Shown one piece after another: positions 23,271-32,419 of a stretch of 36,272 nt of DNA (positions are counted from its first letter, which is position 1; each line of letters begins with the position of its first letter). The stretch comes from Clostridia bacterium (GTDB lineage: Bacteria; Bacillota; Clostridia; Oscillospirales; CAG-272): assembly GCA_017518975.1 (NCBI GenBank), contig JAFWTH010000101.1, positions 1-36,272 of the forward strand, given 5' to 3'. Made by a program: the position numbers and the translations under genes. A model generated the notes under the pieces. That model worked only from the letters and a program-made list of their open reading frames with translations, was not told where the DNA came from and searched no databases.

Positions 23271-24175
23271 AAACAGAAGTCGTCCTCTGCGGGACCCCGA
23301 TAAAAAACCCCGTCATTCCGGCGAGCGGCACGTTCGGCTTCGGCGTCGAATTCGCCGAGCTCTACGATATTAACTGCCTCGGCTCGATCTCGATAAAGGG
23401 CACGACGGCGGAAGAACGCTTCGGCAACCCGACCCCGCGCATCGCGGAGACGCCCGCGGGTATGCTCAACGCCGTGGGGCTCCAGAATCCCGGAGCCGAC
23501 CGCGTGGCGAACGAAGAGCTTCCGCGCCTCGCCCGCCTCTTCGACGGCCCCGTCATGGCGAACGTCAGCGGATTCTCCGTTTCCGATTTCATCATTGCCG
23601 TCGAAAAGCTCGATCCCGTCCCGAACGTCGGGTGGTTCGAGATCAATATAAGCTGCCCGAACGTTCACGGCGGCGGTATGGCGTTCGGCACCGACCCCGA
23701 AGCCGCCGCGGAGGTGACGGCGGCGGTCAGAGGCGTCACGAAAAAACCGGTGATCGTCAAACTCTCCCCCAACGTCACGGATATCGTAAAGATCGCAAAA
23801 GCGGTCGAGGCGGCGGGAGCGGACGGCGTAAGCCTTATCAACACTCTGCTCGGTATGCGGATCGACCTGAAGACTAAAAGGCCGGTCCTCAGAAACCGCA
23901 CGGGCGGCCTTTCGGGACCGGCGGTCCTGCCCGTCGCTCTTCGGATGGTCTGGGACGTATACGAAGCGGTCCGGATCCCCGTCGTCGGAATGGGCGGCGT
24001 CAGCCGCGCGGAGGACGTCATCGAGATGATGCTCGCGGGCGCGACGGCGGTCGAAGTCGGCGCGGCGAATCTGCGCGACCCGTTCGCGTGCCGGAATATC
24101 GTCCGCGATCTGCCCGAAACGATGGAAAAATACGGGATCGACGATCTATCCTCAATAATCGGAGGCGCTCACTGA
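23264..24175 (+). CDS. pyrD: Dihydroorotate dehydrogenase B, catalytic subunit
   Basis: A 303-residue FMN barrel enzyme oxidising dihydroorotate to orotate, working with PyrK. Typical class 1B marks: [11 protein letters not shown] near the start, G-S-I-S-I-K-G-T-T, the catalytic loop I-S-C-P-N with C131, V-K-L-S-P-N, and G-M-G-G-V near the FMN phosphate. A perfect AAGGAGG lies 7 bases before ATG 23264; the in-frame region upstream runs through pyrK and is rejected. Its TGA shares a base with the pyrF ATG (TGATG). Confidence 0.96.
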   Translation: MVKTEVVLCGTPIKNPVIPASGTFGFGVEFAELYDINCLGSISIKGTTAEERFGNPTPRIAETPAGMLNAVGLQNPGADRVANEELPRLARLFDGPVMANVSGFSVSDFIIAVEKLDPVPNVGWFEINISCPNVHGGGMAFGTDPEAAAEVTAAVRGVTKKPVIVKLSPNVTDIVKIAKAVEAAGADGVSLINTLLGMRIDLKTKRPVLRNRTGGLSGPAVLPVALRMVWDVYEAVRIPVVGMGGVSRAEDVIEMMLAGATAVEVGAANLRDPFACRNIVRDLPETMEKYGIDDLSSIIGGAH

Positions 24176-24876
24176 TGGCAAAAGACGTGATAATCGCGTG
24201 CGATTTCCCGGACGCGGAAACGACGTACGATTTTTTGAAACGATTCAAAGACAGAAAGCCGTTCGTCAAGATCGGCATGGAGCTCTTCTATTCCGAGGGT
24301 CCCGATATCGTCAGAAAGATAAAGGCTCTCGGCCATAAGGTCTTCGTCGACCTCAAGCTCCACGACATCCCGAACACGGTCAGAGGCGGTATGAGATCGC
24401 TCTCGTCCCTCGGCGCGGACATGGTCAACGTGCACGCGTCCGGCGGTTCCGCGATGATGGAGGCGGCGGTCGAGGGACTGACGGCGGGCTGCGGTCACGA
24501 AAGACCGATCCTCATCGCAGTGACCGTTCTGACTTCGACGGACGCCGCGCGCCTCCGCGACGAGATCCTCGTCGGCGAAACGCTCGAGAAGACGGTCGAC
24601 AGCTACGCCGCGCTCGCCGCGCGCTCGGGGCTCGACGGAGTCGTCTGCTCGCCGCTCGAGGCGAAAAGAGTCAAATCGGTCTGCGGCGAGAGTTTCCTCA
24701 CCGTGACTCCCGGCATCAGATTCGCCGACGGGAACAGCGACGATCAGAAAAGGATCGCGACGCCGGAATTCGCCCGTGAGAACGGCTCCGACTATATCGT
24801 CGTCGGCAGGGCGGTGACGGGAGCCGCCGATCCGGTCGCGGCTTACGAAAGATGTATCGCCGGTTTTATCGGCTGA
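24175..24876 (+). CDS. pyrF: Orotidine 5'-phosphate decarboxylase
   Basis: A 233-residue decarboxylase making UMP from OMP. The catalytic D-x-K-x-x-D set is D59, K61 and D64 in D-L-K-L-H-D-I-P-N-T; further marks are V-N-V-H-A-S-G-G and the phosphate loop T-P-G-I-R. The ATG at 24175 overlaps the pyrD stop by one base, with GGAGG about 9 bases upstream inside pyrD. The short, single-domain form belongs to the usual bacterial type. Confidence 0.95.
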   Translation: MAKDVIIACDFPDAETTYDFLKRFKDRKPFVKIGMELFYSEGPDIVRKIKALGHKVFVDLKLHDIPNTVRGGMRSLSSLGADMVNVHASGGSAMMEAAVEGLTAGCGHERPILIAVTVLTSTDAARLRDEILVGETLEKTVDSYAALAARSGLDGVVCSPLEAKRVKSVCGESFLTVTPGIRFADGNSDDQKRIATPEFARENGSDYIVVGRAVTGAADPVAAYERCIAGFIG

Positions 24877-24887
24877 AAGGACAGGAA

Positions 24888-25517
24888 ATGGAAAAAAAGA
24901 TAGCGAAGGATCTGCTCTCGATCGGCGCGGTCTTCTTCAGACCGGACGAGCCGTTCACGTGGGCGTCTGGGCTGAAGAGCCCCGTCTACTGCGACAACCG
25001 GCTGACGCTCAGCGACGTCGCCGTCAGACGCGACGTTGAGGAAGGGCTCGCCGGGATAATCAAGGCGAATTACCCGGACGCGGAGGCGCTCATGGGAACG
25101 TCGACCGCCGGGATCGCCCACGCGGCGATAACCGCGCATCTTCTCTCGCTCCCGATGGGGTACGTGAGGGGCAGCGCGAAGGACCACGGCAGACAGAACC
25201 GGATCGAGGGACGGCTCGAGGCGGGCGAAAAGGTCGTCGTCGTCGAGGATCTGATCTCGACGGGCGGCAGCGTCCTCGAGGTCGTCGACGCGCTCCGCGA
25301 AGCGGGAGCGGACGTCCTCGGCGTCGCGAGCATCTTCACCTACGGGATGAAGAAGGGGCTCGAGCGGCTCGCCGCGGCGAACGTCAGGAACGTATCGCTC
25401 ACGAACTTCGACGCCGTCGTCCGCGTCGCGGTCGAAGAGGGATATATAAAGGACACCGACGAAGCGCGTCTTTTGAAGTTCCGCGATGACCCGTCCGACG
25501 AAAGCTGGATAGGGTAG
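24888..25517 (+). CDS. pyrE: Orotate phosphoribosyltransferase
   Basis: A 209-residue enzyme joining orotate and PRPP to give OMP, which PyrF decarboxylates. The PRPP-binding motif V-V-V-V-E-D-L-I-S-T-G-G-S (about 115-127) is clear, and T-S-T-A-G-I-A-H and the flexible loop K-D-H-G-R-Q-N-R precede it. AGGA is 7-8 bases before ATG 24888, which lies 11 bases after pyrF. A palindromic repeat of about 135 bases separates it from pyrB. Confidence 0.95.
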   Translation: MEKKIAKDLLSIGAVFFRPDEPFTWASGLKSPVYCDNRLTLSDVAVRRDVEEGLAGIIKANYPDAEALMGTSTAGIAHAAITAHLLSLPMGYVRGSAKDHGRQNRIEGRLEAGEKVVVVEDLISTGGSVLEVVDALREAGADVLGVASIFTYGMKKGLERLAAANVRNVSLTNFDAVVRVAVEEGYIKDTDEARLLKFRDDPSDESWIG

Positions 25518-25552
25518 TTCCTGGTCCGTGTCAGGTTTCAGTATGCGCTTTT

Positions 25553-25687
25553 CTCACCTCATCCGTCTTTTCGGGTCTTACGACCCTCAACTCCACCTTC
25601 CCCTCAAGGGGAAGGCTAATGGATGCGTTTGCTTTGAGGCTTCCCCTTGAGGGGAAGCTGTCACCGAAAGGTGACTGATGAGGTGAC
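25553..25687. repeat. Inverted pair of the CACCTCATC family
   Basis: Left arm: TCACCTCATCCGTC, hairpin GGGTC/GACCC (25573-25586), hairpin CCTTCCCC/GGGGAAGG. Right arm, inverted: CTTCCCCT/AGGGGAAG (25640-25657), hairpin GTCACC/GGTGAC (25660-25675), GATGAGGTGA. Together they form a MITE-like palindrome between pyrE and pyrB with no coding content. Confidence 0.88.
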
Positions 25688-25738
25688 ACAGCCAACTAAA
25701 AATCATTTAATTCGCAATATAGAACAGTGAGGTCGAAA

Positions 25739-26653
25739 ATGAGAAGTCTCATCGATATTTCCGAACTCTCCGTAGGCGAGATCGAGGCGCTTATCGACAA
25801 GGCGGAGGCGATAATGGAGTCTCCCGCCGATTACGCCGACAAGTGCAGAGGCCGAAAACTCGCCACGCTCTTCTTTGAACCGTCGACGCGTACGCGCCTG
25901 TCGTTCGAGGCGGCGATGTACGAGCTCGGCGGGAACGTGCTCGGCTTTTCCGAGTCGCAAAGCTCGTCCGCCGCGAAAGGCGAGAGCGTCGCGGACACCG
26001 CGCGGACGGTCTCCTGCTACGCCGACATCATCGCGATGCGCCACCCGAAGGAGGGCGCGCCGCTCGTCGCTTCGGTCAACGCGTCCGTTCCGGTCATCAA
26101 CGCAGGAGACGGCGGCCACAACCACCCGACGCAGACGCTCACCGACCTGCTCACAATCAAGCGCGAGAAGGGAAGACTCACCGACCTGACCGTCGGCATC
26201 TGCGGAGACTTGAAATTCGGCAGGACAGTCCACTCGCTGATCTCCGCTCTGTCCCGTTACGAGGGCGTCAGGTTCATCCTCATCTCTCCCGCGGAGCTCA
26301 GAATACCGGGCTACGTCAGGGACGGCGTCTTAAAGAAAAACTCCGTTCCGTTCGAGGAGACGACGGATCTCGACGGGTCGATCCCATCGCTCGACGTGCT
26401 CTACATGACGAGAGTGCAGAGAGAGCGCTTCTTCAACGAGGAGGATTACCTCCGCCTCCGCGACAGCTACATCCTAACGGCGGCGAAGATGGGGGCGGCG
26501 AAATCCGACATGACGGTCATGCACCCGCTGCCGCGCGTCAACGAGATCGCCTACGAGATCGACTCAGACCCGCGCGCCGCGTATTTCAGACAGGTGATGT
26601 ACGGCAAGTTCATAAGGATGGCGCTCATCCTCAAACTGCTTGAGATAGAGTAA
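25739..26653 (+). CDS. pyrB: Aspartate carbamoyltransferase, catalytic subunit
   Basis: A 304-residue enzyme condensing carbamoyl phosphate with aspartate, the committed pyrimidine step. The carbamoyl phosphate motif F-E-P-S-T-R-T-R (about 49-56), D-G-G-H-N-H-P-T-Q (about 124-132) and H-P-L-P-R (about 262-266) are all present. GAGG is 6 bases before ATG 25739; a GTG at 25727 lies upstream of that site and is rejected. It is followed after 13 bases by pyrI, so the holoenzyme is the allosteric E. coli-like class. Confidence 0.96.
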   Translation: MRSLIDISELSVGEIEALIDKAEAIMESPADYADKCRGRKLATLFFEPSTRTRLSFEAAMYELGGNVLGFSESQSSSAAKGESVADTARTVSCYADIIAMRHPKEGAPLVASVNASVPVINAGDGGHNHPTQTLTDLLTIKREKGRLTDLTVGICGDLKFGRTVHSLISALSRYEGVRFILISPAELRIPGYVRDGVLKKNSVPFEETTDLDGSIPSLDVLYMTRVQRERFFNEEDYLRLRDSYILTAAKMGAAKSDMTVMHPLPRVNEIAYEIDSDPRAAYFRQVMYGKFIRMALILKLLEIE

Positions 26654-26666
26654 GGGGGAATCGGCG

Positions 26667-27101
26667 ATGAAAATAGACGCGATAAAAGACGGCATCGTCA
26701 TCGACCACATCACCGCGGGGCGCGGTATGACGCTTTACAACTACCTCGGGCTCGACGCGCTCGACTGCACGGTCGCCCTGATCAAGAACGTATCGAGCAG
26801 CAAAATGGGCAAAAAGGACATAATCAAGATCGACGCGGATTTCGGCGTCGATACCGACGTTCTCGGCTACGTCGACCCGGGCGTCACGGTCAACGTGATC
26901 AAAAACGGCGAGATAGTCGAGAAAAAGAAGATAGAACTCCCCGAGATCCTGAACGGGGTGATCAGATGCAAGAATCCGAGGTGCATAACCTCGACGGAGC
27001 ACTCCCTGCCTCAGCGTTTCCGCCTGACGGACCCGTCGGGGCCCGTTTACCGGTGCGTCTGGTGCGAGGCGCGCGCCAAAACCGATTTCGATAACAAGTG
27101 A
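26667..27101 (+). CDS. pyrI: Aspartate carbamoyltransferase, regulatory subunit
   Basis: A 144-residue nucleotide-binding subunit that makes PyrB sensitive to CTP and ATP. The N-terminal allosteric domain begins with D-x-I-x-x-G-I-V-I-D-H-I. The C-terminal zinc domain has C-K-N-P-R-C and C-V-W-C, the four zinc ligands that contact PyrB. AGGGGG precedes ATG 26667. The purE gene begins only 10 bases after its stop, linking the pyrimidine block to the purine block. Confidence 0.95.
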   Translation: MKIDAIKDGIVIDHITAGRGMTLYNYLGLDALDCTVALIKNVSSSKMGKKDIIKIDADFGVDTDVLGYVDPGVTVNVIKNGEIVEKKKIELPEILNGVIRCKNPRCITSTEHSLPQRFRLTDPSGPVYRCVWCEARAKTDFDNK

Positions 27102-27111
27102 GGTACGGAAT

Positions 27112-27603
27112 ATGAAAAAAGTTGCCGTTATCATGGGAAGCGACAGCGACCTTCCGGTCGTTGAGGGAGCTTTCGGTATCTTTGAGAAATTCGGCGTTTC
27201 CTACGACGTCTTTATACTGAGCGCGCACCGCACGCCGGACGAGGTCAGGGCTCTCGCGTCTTCTGCGCGGGAGGGCGGATACGGCGTGCTGATCGCCGCG
27301 GCGGGCATGGCGGCGCACCTTGCGGGGGCCGTCGCCGCGGTCACGACGCTTCCCGTTATCGGGATCCCGGTGAAGTCGGGACCGTTCGAGGGGCTCGACG
27401 CGCTTCTCTCGACCGTGCAGATGCCGAGCGGCATCCCCGTCGCGACCGTCGCCGTGAACGGAGCGAAGAACGCGGCGATCCTCGCTACCGAAATCCTTTC
27501 CGTCACGGACGAGGGGCTCGCGAGGGGGCTCGAGGAGTACAGACGCGAAGGCGCGGAGGCCGTGCTGAAAAAGAACGAAGAGATCGGCGGCAAATACCGC
27601 TAG
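27112..27603 (+). CDS. purE: N5-CAIR mutase, class I
   Basis: A 163-residue PurE that moves the carboxyl group of N5-CAIR to form CAIR. G-S-D-S-D (about 9-13), S-A-H-R-T-P (about 38-43, with the catalytic His) and A-A-A-G-M-A-A-H-L (about 63-71) are diagnostic for class I. No purK is in the window, so the carboxylase step must be encoded elsewhere, or PurE acts directly with CO2. It starts 10 bases after pyrI and is separated from purC by a 280-base repeat region. Confidence 0.95.
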   Translation: MKKVAVIMGSDSDLPVVEGAFGIFEKFGVSYDVFILSAHRTPDEVRALASSAREGGYGVLIAAAGMAAHLAGAVAAVTTLPVIGIPVKSGPFEGLDALLSTVQMPSGIPVATVAVNGAKNAAILATEILSVTDEGLARGLEEYRREGAEAVLKKNEEIGGKYR

Positions 27604-27628
27604 TGATTTCTTTTGGTTCTCTCATTTC

Positions 27629-27842
27629 TCACCTCATCCGTCTTCTCGGGTCTGTCGACCCTCGAATCCACCTTCCCCTCGGAGGGGAAGGCTATAGATT
27701 GCGCTCGTCTTGAGGCTTCCCCTTGAGGGTAGCGAAGCGCATGGCGCGGGAGTGAATGACAACCCTGTGGGTTGTCAGAGCCGCGCCTGACCGAACCCCG
27801 CAGGGTAGACAAGCTGTCACCGAAAGGTGACTGATGAGGTGA
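27629..27842. repeat. Inverted pair of the CACCTCATC family with nested insert
   Basis: The same outline as the element at 25553: TCACCTCATCC left arm with hairpins GGGTC/GACCC and CCTTCCCC/GGGGAAGG, and right arm GTCACC/GGTGAC then GATGAGGTGA. The right arm's CTTCCCCTTGAGGGG stem is broken by the insert at 27730-27810. It lies between purE and purC. Confidence 0.88.
27730..27810. mobile_element. 81-bp hairpin insert inside the CACCTCATC repeat
   Basis: Compared with the copy at 25553, 81 extra bases separate CCTTGAGGG from AAGCTGTC. They fold into a two-step hairpin, GGCGCGG (27743-27749) with CCGCGCC (27781-27787) and GACAACCC/GGGTTGTC (27758-27776) inside. AGGGTAG occurs at 27726-27732 and 27802-27808, like a target-site duplication. 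No coding capacity. The boundaries depend on comparison with a single copy. Confidence 0.55.
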
Positions 27843-27883
27843 TAAGACAGAAAACAATAAACCGATAAAGGAGATAAATAAAA

Positions 27884-28594
27884 GTGAAAAAACTGCAGCA
27901 GATCTACGAGGGCAAGGCAAAGAAAGTATACGCGACCGACGACGCGGATCTCGTGCTCGTCGAGTACAAGGACGACGCGACCGCGTTCAACGGGCTGAAA
28001 AAAGGCACGATCGCGGGCAAGGGCGTCATCAATAACAAGGTCACCAACCACATGATGCGGATGCTCGAAAAGGAGGGCGTCCCCACTCATTACGTCGAGG
28101 AGCTTTCCGACCGCGAAACGCTGGTAAGGAAAGTCTCGATCGTACCGCTCGAGGTCATCATCCGCAATATCTCCGCAGGATCGTTCGCGAAGAGATACGG
28201 CGTCGTCGAGGGCATCACGTTCGCCGAGCCGACGATCGAATTCTCCTACAAGAACGACGATCTCGGCGATCCGCTGATCAACGCTTATCACGCCGTCGCT
28301 CTCGGTCTCGCGACGTGGGACGAGATAGAGACGATCAAAAAATACGCCTTCCGTGTCAACGATTTCATGAAGAAGTATCTCATCGAACTCGGTATAAGGC
28401 TCGTCGACTTCAAACTCGAGTTCGGCAAGACTTCGGACGGCACGATCGTCCTTGCCGACGAGATCTCCCCCGACACCTGCAGGTTCTGGGACAAGGATAC
28501 GAACGAAAAACTCGACAAGGACCGCTTCAGAAGAGATCTCGGAGGCGTCGAAGACGCGTATCAGGAGATCATGAGAAGGCTGATGGGCAACTGA
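27884..28594 (+). CDS. purC: SAICAR synthetase
   Basis: A 236-residue ATP-dependent ligase joining CAIR and aspartate. Recognisable by Y-E-G-K-A-K-K-V-Y near the N terminus, the S-A-G-S-F-A-K-R segment, and [16 protein letters not shown] (about 190-197). The start is GTG at 27884: AAAGGAG ends 10 bases before it. It follows directly after the repeat region downstream of purE. Confidence 0.95.
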   Translation: MKKLQQIYEGKAKKVYATDDADLVLVEYKDDATAFNGLKKGTIAGKGVINNKVTNHMMRMLEKEGVPTHYVEELSDRETLVRKVSIVPLEVIIRNISAGSFAKRYGVVEGITFAEPTIEFSYKNDDLGDPLINAYHAVALGLATWDEIETIKKYAFRVNDFMKKYLIELGIRLVDFKLEFGKTSDGTIVLADEISPDTCRFWDKDTNEKLDKDRFRRDLGGVEDAYQEIMRRLMGN

Positions 28595-28616
28595 ACTTAA
28601 AATAACGGAGGAATAA

Positions 28617-30065
28617 ATGGCATCGATTCACGAGGAATGCGGAGTGTTCGGTATCTTCGCACAGGAGAAGGCAAAACTCGCGGAGACGGTCTACTACGGC
28701 CTCTTCTCGCTCCAGCACAGGGGGCAGGAGAGCTGCGGCATCGTCGTCAACGACGACGGCGTTTTCAACACCTATAAGGACAACGGTCTCGTCGGCGACG
28801 TGTTCACGCGCGACGTTATCGAAAAACTCGGCGAGGGAAACATGGCGATAGGCCACGTCCGCTACGGAACGACGGGCAGCACGGGCAGAGTGAACGCCCA
28901 GCCGATCGTCGTCAACCACGTAAAGGGGCGCATGGCGCTTTGCCACAACGGTAACCTCATCAATTCATACGACCTTCGCACGCAGCTCGAGCTCGAGGGA
29001 TCGATCTTCCACATGACGAGCGACACCGAGGTCATCTCGTATATCATCACCAAAGAACGTCTGAGCTCCACGTCGATCGAGGAGGCGGTCAACCGCGCGA
29101 TGAACAAACTCAAGGGGGCGTATTCTCTCGTCATCATGTCCCCGGCGAAGATGATCGCCGTCCGTGACCCCGGCGGGTTCCGCCCGCTCTGCATCGGCAA
29201 AAGGGCGAACGGAGACTGGGTCGTCGCGTCCGAATCGTGCGCTCTCGATTCCGTCGGAGCGACGTTCGAGCGTGACGTGGAGCCCGGCGAGATCATCGTC
29301 TTCGATTCGGAGGGAGTCCGCTCGATCAGAGACCACTGCGGAACGGCGGATCATTCCCTCTGCGTTTTCGAATACATCTATTTCGCACGCCCCGACTCGG
29401 TGATAGACGGCGTTTCCGTCCACGAGGCGCGCGTGCGCGCGGGGACGTTCCTCGCGATCGAGCATCCGGTCATGGCGGACGTCGTCATCGGCGTTCCGGA
29501 CTCGGGACTCGACGCTGCGATCGGCTACGCCCGTCAGTCGGGCATCCCGTACGGCATCGGGCTCATCAAGAACAAATACATAGGGCGGACGTTCATCGCT
29601 CCCGGTCAGAAGACGAGGGAGGACAAGGTCAGGATCAAGCTGAACCCCGTTCCGTCCGTCGTCAAGGGCAAACGCGTTGTGATGGTCGACGACTCGATCG
29701 TCCGCGGCACGACCTGCGGGCGGATCGTCAAACTCCTGCGCGACGCCGGAGCGACCGAGGTCCACATGAGATCGTCCGCGCCGCAGTTCCTCAACCCCTG
29801 CTATTACGGAACGGACATCGACTCGCGGGAGAACCTGATCGCCTGCCACTACTCCGTTGAGGAGATGGCGAAGATCATCGGAGTCGACTCGCTCGGCTTC
29901 CTCTCCGTCGACAACGTGAAAAAGATCGCGTCGGACAGAACGGTCAAGGGGCTCTGCTCCGCGTGCTTCAACGGCGAATACCCGACGCCCGTCCCCGAAA
30001 AGACGGCGAAAAACAGATTTGAGCAGAAGATAAGCGAGGGAAAAAAGGATGAAAAGCTACAGTGA
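28617..30065 (+). CDS. purF: Amidophosphoribosyltransferase
   Basis: A 482-residue enzyme making phosphoribosylamine from PRPP and glutamine, first step of purine synthesis. N-terminal glutaminase domain: the nucleophile is C8 in E-E-C-G-V-F-G after a short propeptide, with H-V-R-Y-G-T-T-G and C-H-N-G-N. C-terminal transferase domain: PRPP motif [12 protein letters not shown]. Cysteines in H-S-L-C, N-P-C-Y-Y-G and G-L-C-S-A-C match the [4Fe-4S] ligands of the Bacillus enzyme, so it is the oxygen-sensitive type. GGAGG precedes the ATG; its last 17 bases overlap purM. Confidence 0.96.
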   Translation: MASIHEECGVFGIFAQEKAKLAETVYYGLFSLQHRGQESCGIVVNDDGVFNTYKDNGLVGDVFTRDVIEKLGEGNMAIGHVRYGTTGSTGRVNAQPIVVNHVKGRMALCHNGNLINSYDLRTQLELEGSIFHMTSDTEVISYIITKERLSSTSIEEAVNRAMNKLKGAYSLVIMSPAKMIAVRDPGGFRPLCIGKRANGDWVVASESCALDSVGATFERDVEPGEIIVFDSEGVRSIRDHCGTADHSLCVFEYIYFARPDSVIDGVSVHEARVRAGTFLAIEHPVMADVVIGVPDSGLDAAIGYARQSGIPYGIGLIKNKYIGRTFIAPGQKTREDKVRIKLNPVPSVVKGKRVVMVDDSIVRGTTCGRIVKLLRDAGATEVHMRSSAPQFLNPCYYGTDIDSRENLIACHYSVEEMAKIIGVDSLGFLSVDNVKKIASDRTVKGLCSACFNGEYPTPVPEKTAKNRFEQKISEGKKDEKLQ

Positions 30066-31083
30066 GGCGTACCGCGAAGCGGGAGTCGACATAACGGCGG
30101 GCTACCGCGCCGTCGAGCTTATGAAAGCTCATATCGCGCGGACTCTCACCCCCGCCTGCTCCGCGATAGGCGGGTTCGGCGGCACGTTCGAGCTCGACGT
30201 CGCGGGGATCCCTCATCCCGTTCTCGTCAGCGGGACGGACGGAGTAGGCACGAAGCTGAAGCTCGCGTTCCTGACGGGACGGCACGATACTGTCGGTATC
30301 GACTGCGTCGCGATGTGCGTCAACGATATAATCTGCTGCGGCGCGAAGCCGCTCTTCTTCCTCGACTATATCGCGTGCGGGAAGAATATCCCCGAGCGGA
30401 TCGCCGCGATCGTCTCCGGCGTCGCGGAGGGATGCGTCGGGGCCGGCGCTTCGCTGATCGGCGGCGAGACCGCCGAGATGCCGGGCTTCTATCCCGAGGA
30501 TGAATACGACCTCGCGGGCTTTGCCGTCGGCGTCGTGGACCGCGACGCGGTCATAGATAAAGAAACCACAAGAGCGGGCGATATTCTGATCGCTCTTCCG
30601 TCGTCGGGCGTCCACTCGAACGGCTTCTCTCTCGTCAGACGCGTGTTCCGCGTCGGCGAGGATCCCGCCGTGCTCGGGTATTCCGAAAAACTCGGCGCGT
30701 CGGTCGCCGAAACGCTCCTCACCCCGACGAAAATTTACGTAAAACCGATGCTCGCGCTCTTTGAGAAGATAAGGCCGCACGGCGTCTCGCACGTCACGGG
30801 CGGCGGCTTTTACGAGAACATCCCGCGCAGTATCCCGGACGGCCTGTCGGCAGTCATTGAAAAATCGTCCCTCCGTATCCTCCCGATCTTCGATCTTATT
30901 AAAGAGCGGGGCGGGATCTCCGAGCGCGATATGTTCAACACGTTCAACATGGGCGTCGGAATGACGGTCACCGTCGCGGAGTCAGACGCCGACGAAGCGC
31001 TCCGCATCCTCCGCAAAGCGGGCGAGGACGCCTATGTCGTCGGCAGGATCGAAAAAGGCGAAGAAAAGGTAGTCATATGCTGA
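30049..31083 (+). CDS. purM: AIR synthetase (FGAM cyclo-ligase)
   Basis: A 344-residue ATP-dependent cyclo-ligase closing the imidazole ring of AIR. Key marks are [11 protein letters not shown] (about 64-74), G-G-E-T-A-E-M-P (about 143-150), and H-V-T-G-G-G-F near residue 250. It begins within purF (17-base overlap, GAGGG upstream) and overlaps purN by 7 bases, so it is translationally coupled on both sides. PurL, which makes its substrate, is not in the window. Confidence 0.96.
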   Translation: MKSYSEAYREAGVDITAGYRAVELMKAHIARTLTPACSAIGGFGGTFELDVAGIPHPVLVSGTDGVGTKLKLAFLTGRHDTVGIDCVAMCVNDIICCGAKPLFFLDYIACGKNIPERIAAIVSGVAEGCVGAGASLIGGETAEMPGFYPEDEYDLAGFAVGVVDRDAVIDKETTRAGDILIALPSSGVHSNGFSLVRRVFRVGEDPAVLGYSEKLGASVAETLLTPTKIYVKPMLALFEKIRPHGVSHVTGGGFYENIPRSIPDGLSAVIEKSSLRILPIFDLIKERGGISERDMFNTFNMGVGMTVTVAESDADEALRILRKAGEDAYVVGRIEKGEEKVVIC

Positions 31084-31694
31084 GGGACAAAGTGAGGATC
31101 GCCGTCCTCGTGTCGGGCGGCGGAACGAACCTTCAGGCGCTGATCGACGCGCAGAAATCGGGGATCATAAAAAGCGGCGAGATCGTCGCCGTGATCTCGA
31201 GCAGCAAGGACGCCTACGCTCTCGAGAGGGCGAAAAACGCGGGCATCCCGACGGCGGTCGTGGCGAGAAAGACGCATCACGGCAAAGAGGATTTCGAGGC
31301 CGATCTGATCCGCGCGATCGACTCGGCGGGAGCCGAGGTCATCGTCCTCGCGGGATTCATGTGCATCCTCAGCGCGAAGTTCACGAAAAAATACGAAAAC
31401 CGCATACTCAACGTCCATCCGTCGCTCATCCCGTCGTTCTGCGGCGAGGGATTCTACGGCCTTCGCGTCCACGAGGCGGCGCTCGCCTACGGAGTCAAGG
31501 TCACCGGGGCGACCGTCCATCTCGTCAACGAGATACCGGACGGAGGAAAGATAATAATGCAGAAGGCGGTCGAGATCGCGGACGGCGACACGCCCGAAAC
31601 GCTTCAAAAGAAAGTCATGAGGGAGGCGGAATGGATCATCCTTCCGCGCTCCGTCGAACTGATATGCGAAAAGATCAAGGAGGAAGAAAAATGA
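31077..31694 (+). CDS. purN: GAR transformylase, folate dependent
   Basis: A 205-residue formyltransferase using 10-formyl-THF to make FGAR. The N-terminal [11 protein letters not shown] loop binds GAR, and the catalytic set is visible as [10 protein letters not shown] and D-G-G-K-I-I-M-Q. Residues F-C-G-E-G in the active-site loop differ slightly from the usual F-x-G-x-x-A. It overlaps purM by 7 bases and the next gene by 4 (ATGA). Confidence 0.95.
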   Translation: MLRDKVRIAVLVSGGGTNLQALIDAQKSGIIKSGEIVAVISSSKDAYALERAKNAGIPTAVVARKTHHGKEDFEADLIRAIDSAGAEVIVLAGFMCILSAKFTKKYENRILNVHPSLIPSFCGEGFYGLRVHEAALAYGVKVTGATVHLVNEIPDGGKIIMQKAVEIADGDTPETLQKKVMREAEWIILPRSVELICEKIKEEEK

Positions 31695-32407
31695 GTGACG
31701 TTTACGCCGTGAGGACGGTAAAAGAGACGCTCGCGGGCAACCCCTACGTCGGGCGCGGGATCATAACGGGGCTCGCCGCCGACGGCGAACGCTCCGTCTT
31801 CGCGTACTTCATAATGGGCAGGAGCGAGAACAGCCGCAACAGGGTTTTCATCGAAGAGGGCGACGATCTGCGAACCGCGCCTTACGACGAGTCGAAGGTA
31901 AAGGACCCGTCCCTCATTATTTACTACCCCGTGAGAACGCTCGAGTCCGGCGTCGTCGTAACGAACGGCGACCAGACCGACACCGCCGCGGAGTTCATAG
32001 GGGCCGGAAAATCGTTCTCCGAGGCGATGGCGACGCGCGAGTTCGAGCCGGACGCTCCGAACTTCACCCCGCGCATCAGCGCGTACCTCAAAAACGATCC
32101 GTTCTCTTACGAAATGAGCATTCTGAAGAGCGCGGACGCGAAGGGCACCGGCTGCAACAGATTCACGTTCTCTTACTCGCCGACTCCGGGCGTCGGTCAC
32201 TTCCTCCACACCTACGAGACCGACGGGAACCCGCTCCCGACCTTCCGCGGAGAGCCCGAGCGCGTCTTCCTGCGCGACTCCGTGAGAGAGCTCGCGTACG
32301 ACATCTGGGAAAATCTTGACGAAGAGAACAAAATATCCCTGTATGTCCGCTTCACCGACCTCAAAACGGGGCGGTACGACAGGGAACTGATAAACAAAAA
32401 CGTGTGA
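31691..32407 (+). CDS. purO: IMP cyclohydrolase, PurO type
   Basis: A 238-residue protein resembling the PurO-type IMP cyclohydrolase family first known from archaea, which closes FAICAR to IMP. Matching features: a Y-V-G-R-G-I strand near the N terminus, M-G-R-S-E-N-S-R-N-R (PurO has S-S-R-S-x-x-N-R), the middle V-V-T-N-G-D-Q-T-D-T (PurO N-G-S-H-T-D), and no similarity to the PurH N-terminal cyclohydrolase. Start ATG 31691 follows AAGGAGG and overlaps the purN stop as ATGA. The next gene encodes the formyltransferase that makes its substrate. The assignment rests on pattern recall and on position. Confidence 0.85.
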   Translation: MSDVYAVRTVKETLAGNPYVGRGIITGLAADGERSVFAYFIMGRSENSRNRVFIEEGDDLRTAPYDESKVKDPSLIIYYPVRTLESGVVVTNGDQTDTAAEFIGAGKSFSEAMATREFEPDAPNFTPRISAYLKNDPFSYEMSILKSADAKGTGCNRFTFSYSPTPGVGHFLHTYETDGNPLPTFRGEPERVFLRDSVRELAYDIWENLDEENKISLYVRFTDLKTGRYDRELINKNV

Positions 32408-32419
32408 GGTGACGGGAAG

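Noticed and set aside
27604-27883. Purine riboswitch or separate promoter before purC
   Set aside because: The stretch is almost entirely the CACCTCATC repeat and its insert; no riboswitch core or -35/-10 pair was convincing.
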